From: Paenibacillaceae bacterium UBA6304
GTDB taxonomy: Bacteria > Bacillota > Bacilli > Paenibacillales > Paenibacillaceae
Reading direction: 5' to 3'
NCBI GenBank assembly: GCA_002439285.1
Contig: DJTQ01000262.1
Span: forward strand, 844 to 16,156
Length of the DNA: 15,313 bases
Below the pieces are notes generated by a model. That model was not told the origin of the DNA and did not search any database. It worked only from the letters and a program-made list of their open reading frames with translations. Positions 11,906 through 15,313 of this stretch are shown here, piece after piece (the stretch's first letter is position 1; each line of letters begins with the position of its first letter). The position numbers were made by a program, and so were the translations under genes.

Positions 11906-14131
11906 ATGGAATTTTTGAATGAAAGAGGGATTTCTTTGTCGCAATCGGAAACTAACGCAACGCAGGAGAAGAATGAGAGCGGGGACCGTGAACGTATTGT
12001 GCAGCAAGTAGCAAAGGAGCTTGCCTTGTCCTTGAAGCAAGTGAGAACCACCATTTCGCTGATGGATGAAGGCAATACGATTCCGTTTATCGCCCGCTAC
12101 CGGAAAGAAATGACCGGCGAACTGGATGAGAACCAGTTACGCGATATTGAAGAACGTACACATTATCTCCGCAATTTGGAGGAGCGTAAATCCGAGGTGA
12201 TCCGGATTATCGCAGAGCAGGATAAGCTTACGGGCGAACTGGAAGCGGCAATCCGCAAAGCGGTCAAGCTTCAGGAAGTGGAGGACTTGTACCGTCCTTA
12301 CCGGCAGAAACGGAAGACAAGGGCCAGCGTGGCTAAGGAAAAAGGACTCGCTCCATTGGCAGAATGGCTGCTGTCCCAGCCCAAACAGGGCGACCCGTTG
12401 GTGGAAGCCGCTAAGTATATTCAACCGGACAAGGGTGTGGAAACAGCGGAAGAAGCGCTGCAGGGCGCTATGGATATCGTGGCTGAAGGCATGGCCGATG
12501 AGGCGGCTACCCGGGCGTGGGTCCGGAAGTATACAATGGATCACGGCATGATGGTGTCCGAGGCGAAGTCGCCTGAAGCGGAATCCGTCTATGAGATGTA
12601 CTATAACTACCGTGAAGCGGCCAAGAAGATGCCGTCTCACCGGATTCTCGCCATGAACCGCGGAGAACGGGAAGAGGTGCTCAAGGTTTCGCTTGAAGTG
12701 GAAACGGAACAGATCCACCGATATATTGCGGGCCGATGGATTAAGAGCACCTCCGTTGCGCAGAGCGTACTTCACTCCGTCGTGGAAGACGCCTACAAAC
12801 GGTTGATTGCGCCTTCCATTGAGCGGGAAGTACGCGGAGAACTGACGGAACGCGCCGAACAGCAGGCGATTTCCATCTTCGCGGGGAATCTGCGCAGCTT
12901 ACTGCTGCAGCCGCCGGTACGGGGCAAGCGGGTACTTGGCGTCGATCCGGCGTTCCGGACCGGTTGCAAGCTCGCCGTTGTGGACGATACGGGCAAACTT
13001 TTGGAAGTTGCGGTAACATATCCGACGCCGCCGAACAACAAGAAACGGGAAGCGGCCGCCAAGTTCAACGAGCTGATCGACCGTTACGCCATAACGCTGA
13101 TCGTTATCGGCAACGGTACGGCTTCGCGCGAGACGGAACAGTTCGTGGCGGAAGTGATCGCCGAGCGCAAGGATAAAGAGCTGGCCTATTTGATCGTCAA
13201 CGAGGCCGGTGCGAGCGTTTATTCCGCATCCAAGCTGGCGGCGCAGGAGTTCCCGGAACTGGATGTCGCTGAACGTAGCGCGGTCTCGATTGCCCGCCGG
13301 CTGCAGGATCCGCTGGCCGAGCTGGTCAAGATCGAGCCGAAGGCGATCGGGGTTGGCCAATACCAGCATGACGTCTCCCAGAAGCATCTCGATGAGAGCC
13401 TGACTACGGTCGTAGAGTCGGCTGTAAACCACGTCGGGGTCGACGTGAATACGGCGTCTCCCTCGCTACTATCGTATGTGTCCGGCGTGAATGCCACGAC
13501 TGCTAAGAACATCGTCAAATTCCGTGAAGAAAACGGACGGTTCCACAGTCGGAAACAGCTGCAAAAGGTTCCGCGGCTTGGCGCGAAGACCTATGAACAG
13601 TGCATCGGTTTTATGCGGATCTCCGAAGGCGAGCATCCGCTGGACCGCACGCCGATCCACCCCGAGTCGTATGACGTGGTAAACCGGCTGTTCGCCGAGC
13701 TGGGCGTAGGCCTGGATCAGCTAGGTTCGAAAGAGCTGGCGGACAAGCTTGCAGCGTTAAACGCCGAAGCATTGGCGGAACGGCTGGAGGTCGGCGTGCC
13801 GACCCTACGCGATATTCTGGACAGTCTCCAGCGACCGGGGCGCGATCCCCGCGAAGAGCTGCCGCTTCCGATCTTCCGTACCGATGTGCTGAAGATCGAG
13901 GATTTGACGCCGGGAATGGAACTTCAGGGCACGGTTCGTAACGTTATCGATTTCGGTGCCTTTGTGGACATCGGGATTAAGAATGACGGACTCGTCCATA
14001 TTTCCCAGTTAAGCGAGGGCTTTGTCAAACATCCGATGGACGTCGTATCGGTTGGAGATAATGTCACCGTTTGGGTGCTGAATGTAGATCTGAAAAAGGG
14101 ACGCGTCGGACTAACGATGCGGAAACCGTAA
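11906..14131 (+). CDS. tex: Tex family transcription accessory / RNA-binding protein
   Basis: A nucleic-acid-binding protein of about 741 residues, homologous to Tex and B. subtilis YdcI. Domain order: an N-terminal helical region (ELALSLKQVRTTISLMDEGNTIPFIARYRKEMTGELDE), a YqgF/RNase H-like domain (about bases 12920-13200; VLGVDPAFRTGCKLAVVDDTG), helix-hairpin-helix motifs (about 13470-13620; SYVSGVNATTAKNIVKFREENG) and a C-terminal S1 domain (about 13910-14125; LQGTVRNVIDFGAFVDIG). The start is uncertain. ATG 11837 overlaps the terminator tail and has no ribosome binding site; ATG 11906 has AAAGGA only two bases away; TTG 11936 has AGAGGG six bases upstream and would give a 731-residue product. 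I list 11906, with 11936 a serious alternative. Confidence 0.95.
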   Translation: MEFLNERGISLSQSETNATQEKNESGDRERIVQQVAKELALSLKQVRTTISLMDEGNTIPFIARYRKEMTGELDENQLRDIEERTHYLRNLEERKSEVIRIIAEQDKLTGELEAAIRKAVKLQEVEDLYRPYRQKRKTRASVAKEKGLAPLAEWLLSQPKQGDPLVEAAKYIQPDKGVETAEEALQGAMDIVAEGMADEAATRAWVRKYTMDHGMMVSEAKSPEAESVYEMYYNYREAAKKMPSHRILAMNRGEREEVLKVSLEVETEQIHRYIAGRWIKSTSVAQSVLHSVVEDAYKRLIAPSIEREVRGELTERAEQQAISIFAGNLRSLLLQPPVRGKRVLGVDPAFRTGCKLAVVDDTGKLLEVAVTYPTPPNNKKREAAAKFNELIDRYAITLIVIGNGTASRETEQFVAEVIAERKDKELAYLIVNEAGASVYSASKLAAQEFPELDVAERSAVSIARRLQDPLAELVKIEPKAIGVGQYQHDVSQKHLDESLTTVVESAVNHVGVDVNTASPSLLSYVSGVNATTAKNIVKFREENGRFHSRKQLQKVPRLGAKTYEQCIGFMRISEGEHPLDRTPIHPESYDVVNRLFAELGVGLDQLGSKELADKLAALNAEALAERLEVGVPTLRDILDSLQRPGRDPREELPLPIFRTDVLKIEDLTPGMELQGTVRNVIDFGAFVDIGIKNDGLVHISQLSEGFVKHPMDVVSVGDNVTVWVLNVDLKKGRVGLTMRKP

Positions 14132-14157
14132 AATTTATCTCGTAGATAACTACAAAT

Positions 14158-14184
14158 AAGCCCGCCGAACCCGGCGGGCTTTTA
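14158..14184 (+). terminator. Intrinsic terminator after tex
   Basis: AAGCCCGCCG (14158-14167) pairs perfectly with CGGCGGGCTT (14172-14181) across a 4-base loop, ending in TTTT. It lies between the convergent tex and cmpA genes. Confidence 0.9.
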
Positions 14185-14223
14185 CAATGAAAGGGCTATT
14201 TGCCCGGCATGGGCTTATTCTTA

Positions 14224-14358
14224 TTATAGGTTGCTGGATTCGTTATTCGCGCCCTGGCGATTGTAATAAAAGAACCAGCAATCATTGAGCAAAACAATCT
14301 GGCGGCGGTCGCGCTTATGGAAGGCGCGCATAATTTGGTTGCTGAGCCATTTGGGCAA
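14224..14358 (-). CDS. cmpA: Cortex morphogenetic protein CmpA
   Basis: A 44-residue sporulation protein. PKWLSNQIMRAFHKRDRR and QIVLLNDCWFFYYNRQ match B. subtilis CmpA (37 residues), which in that species works with ClpXP to remove defective SpoIVA during spore envelope assembly. The start is TTG at 14358: GGAGGAGGAG lies six bases upstream and the product then begins MPKWL, as in the family. An in-frame ATG at 14379 would translate the ribosome binding site as Pro-Glu-Glu-Glu and is rejected. It lies 86 bases after the 117-residue gene and is probably co-transcribed with it. Its presence shows a spore former. Confidence 0.88.
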   Translation of the reverse strand: MPKWLSNQIMRAFHKRDRRQIVLLNDCWFFYYNRQGANNESSNL

Positions 14359-14444
14359 CAGGGTCTCCTCCTCCGGCATTCTTTGTAGGTAGCATATGGG
14401 TGAATGCCGGAAACCGTGCAGGTCCAAGTGTTCCGCAGGCTGAA

Positions 14445-14798
14445 TTAGACGATGCCTTCCTCTTCGTACCACTGTTCCAACTGGGCTTGAAGCGCACGGA
14501 TTTCCGTGAGCAGGGAGACGAGAGGGTAGTTCTCTTCCCGAATTGCGCTGAAAGCTGCCTCGAGCTCATTAATATACTCCAAACCGCTGGTGATTTGCAG
14601 CGATTCCTGCAGCAGATCGAGTCGGTCGCACTCTGCGATCGCTCGTGGCAAAACCGGCACTTGCTCCGCCGTCAGCTTATCGATCTCTTTGTTAAGGCGC
14701 AGATTCAACGCGCTCAGTTGATAGGCATAATCGCCGGGCATCTCCACGAACAATAATTTCTGGTCCTGCTGTAAAATGACGTATCTCATAACGGCCAT
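14445..14798 (-). CDS. Conserved 117-residue protein of unknown function
   Basis: I do not know its function. The product begins MAVMRYVILQQDQKLLFVEMPGDYAYQLSALN and continues as an almost entirely helical, heptad-like sequence (LRLNKEIDKLTAEQVPVLPRAIAECDRLDLL, then INELEAAFSAI and LLTEIRALQAQLEQWYEEEGIV), suggesting a helical bundle or coiled coil. There is no signal peptide or membrane segment. ATG 14798 has AAAAGGAG 11 bases upstream; a second in-frame ATG is three codons later. It is the first gene of the minus-strand unit with cmpA, so a sporulation link is possible from context only. Confidence 0.8.
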   Translation of the reverse strand: MAVMRYVILQQDQKLLFVEMPGDYAYQLSALNLRLNKEIDKLTAEQVPVLPRAIAECDRLDLLQESLQITSGLEYINELEAAFSAIREENYPLVSLLTEIRALQAQLEQWYEEEGIV

Positions 14799-14831
14799 AT
14801 CAAGATATTCTCCTTTTCGTTCTTTACCTAC

Positions 14832-14862
14832 TTGACAGTGTAGCGTAAGGAGAAGTTAAAAT
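14832..14862 (+). promoter_or_regulatory. Promoter of the SprT-like gene
   Basis: A perfect TTGACA (14832-14837) is followed by TTAAAA (18-base spacer) or TAAAAT (14857-14862, 19-base spacer). It overlaps the divergent promoter by one base at 14837. Confidence 0.5.
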
Positions 14863-14866
14863 TCAA
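14837..14866 (-). promoter_or_regulatory. Promoter of the minus-strand unit (117-residue gene and cmpA)
   Basis: TTGAAT (14866-14861), 18 bases, TACACT (14842-14837), reading on the minus strand, about 40 bases before the start codon. It overlaps the plus-strand promoter-like sequence at 14832. Confidence 0.55.
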
Positions 14867-14897
14867 GTACATCCTTAGAAAGGGGGCGGAGAGAACA

Positions 14898-15313
14898 ATG
14901 GACGACAAGCAACTTCAGCAATGGGTCGAGGAGATCTCACTGCGGAACTTCGGCGTGCCGTTCCGCCATCAGGCGAGGTTTAACGGACGGCTCAGAACAA
15001 CCGGCGGAAGGTATTTTATGAAAACCCATCATATCGAAATTAATCCGGCCCAATTGGAAGCTTACGGAATAGATGAAGTGGAGAAAATAATTAAGCACGA
15101 ACTCTGCCACTACCACTTGCACTTATCCGGTAGGGGATATCAGCACCGTGATCCCGAGTTTAAGGCCCTGCTGAAAAAAGTCGACGGAAGCCGCTATTGC
15201 CAGTCCCTGCCGGGCCAAGCCAAACGTAAAACTCTCCCTTACCGCTATAAGCTGGTCTGCTCCGGCTGCGGGATGGAATATCTTCGTAAGCGGCGGGTAG
15301 ATCCGGAACGTTA
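14898..15313 (+). CDS. SprT-like zinc metalloprotease-type protein (3' truncated)
   Basis: The frame is open to the window end (138 complete codons). The product begins [19 protein letters not shown] and has the zinc-binding HExxH site in [13 protein letters not shown], with further conserved residues in [20 protein letters not shown]-terminal zinc ribbon begins with CSGCGMEY; its second Cys pair would lie beyond the window. This is the layout of the B. subtilis YdcK/SprT family. Whether it is an active protease is not established for the bacterial members. The start ATG follows a GGGGGCGGAGAG tract. It diverges from the cmpA unit; order tex-cmpA-sprT parallels B. subtilis ydcI-cmpA-ydcK. Confidence 0.92.
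   Translation, partial: MDDKQLQQWVEEISLRNFGVPFRHQARFNGRLRTTGGRYFMKTHHIEINPAQLEAYGIDEVEKIIKHELCHYHLHLSGRGYQHRDPEFKALLKKVDGSRYCQSLPGQAKRKTLPYRYKLVCSGCGMEYLRKRRVDPER

Noticed and set aside
12137..12775. Long minus-strand ORF (212 codons) inside tex, and other minus-strand ORFs there.
   Set aside because: Tex is unambiguous on the plus strand over this interval; the minus-strand products are rich in His/Arg and have no recognisable domain.
14400..14756. Plus-strand ORF of 118 codons.
   Set aside because: It is the antisense shadow of the 117-residue minus-strand gene, which has a good ribosome binding site and protein-like sequence.
1..15313. tRNA or rRNA genes, CRISPR arrays, insertion-sequence transposases, prophage genes.
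   Set aside because: None could be seen on either strand; no regularly spaced identical repeats and no transposase or integrase motifs.

Overview
The window looks like chromosomal DNA of a low-to-mid GC Gram-positive spore former, most likely Paenibacillus or a close relative. The reasons are the Firmicutes-type ribosome binding sites, a tRNA-Trp T-box, a YesM-type sensor kinase, a CD3324-type small regulator, and the gene order ydcC - alr - mazE - mazF - (DUF4190) - tex with cmpA and an SprT-type gene beyond, which parallels the acpS-ydcC-alr-ndoAI-ndoA / ydcI-cmpA-ydcK region of Bacillus subtilis.

Layout. Bases 1-702 are the 3' end of a YesM-family histidine kinase. Bases 720-1085 hold a structured leader, a 62-residue orphan protein and a terminator. 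Bases 1098-5250 are an accessory stretch: an MFS exporter, a short leader ORF embedded in a pseudoknot/terminator arrangement, a CD3324-family HTH protein, a SpoU/TrmH RNA 2'-O-methyltransferase translationally coupled to a GNAT acetyltransferase, and the decayed C-terminal half of a TetR repressor. Bases 5341-5622 encode a small Lsm/SH3-barrel-like protein with a membrane segment and an arginine-rich tail. Bases 5690-5873 carry four copies of a 21-bp imperfect palindrome at helically phased spacing.

On the minus strand (7436 to 5934) is a tryptophanyl-tRNA synthetase gene preceded by a complete T-box leader with UGG specifier, T-box sequence and terminator. Between the T-box terminator and trpS lies a leader ORF with a strong ribosome binding site and three consecutive Trp codons, which runs out of frame across the trpS ribosome binding site and start. 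This is the arrangement known for the B. subtilis anti-TRAP (rtpA) operon, here in front of a synthetase gene, and is the most interesting item in the window.

Bases 7555-14131 on the plus strand form the conserved block: YdcC-like lipoprotein, alanine racemase, the MazE/MazF (EndoAI/EndoA) toxin-antitoxin pair, a DUF4190 membrane protein and the transcription accessory protein Tex. A 146-bp element with 16-bp terminal inverted repeats sits between mazF and the DUF4190 gene. The last part has a minus-strand pair (117-residue conserved protein, then the 44-residue CmpA started by TTG) facing tex, and a divergent SprT-like metalloprotease gene cut by the window end. No rRNA, tRNA, IS transposase or CRISPR array was seen.
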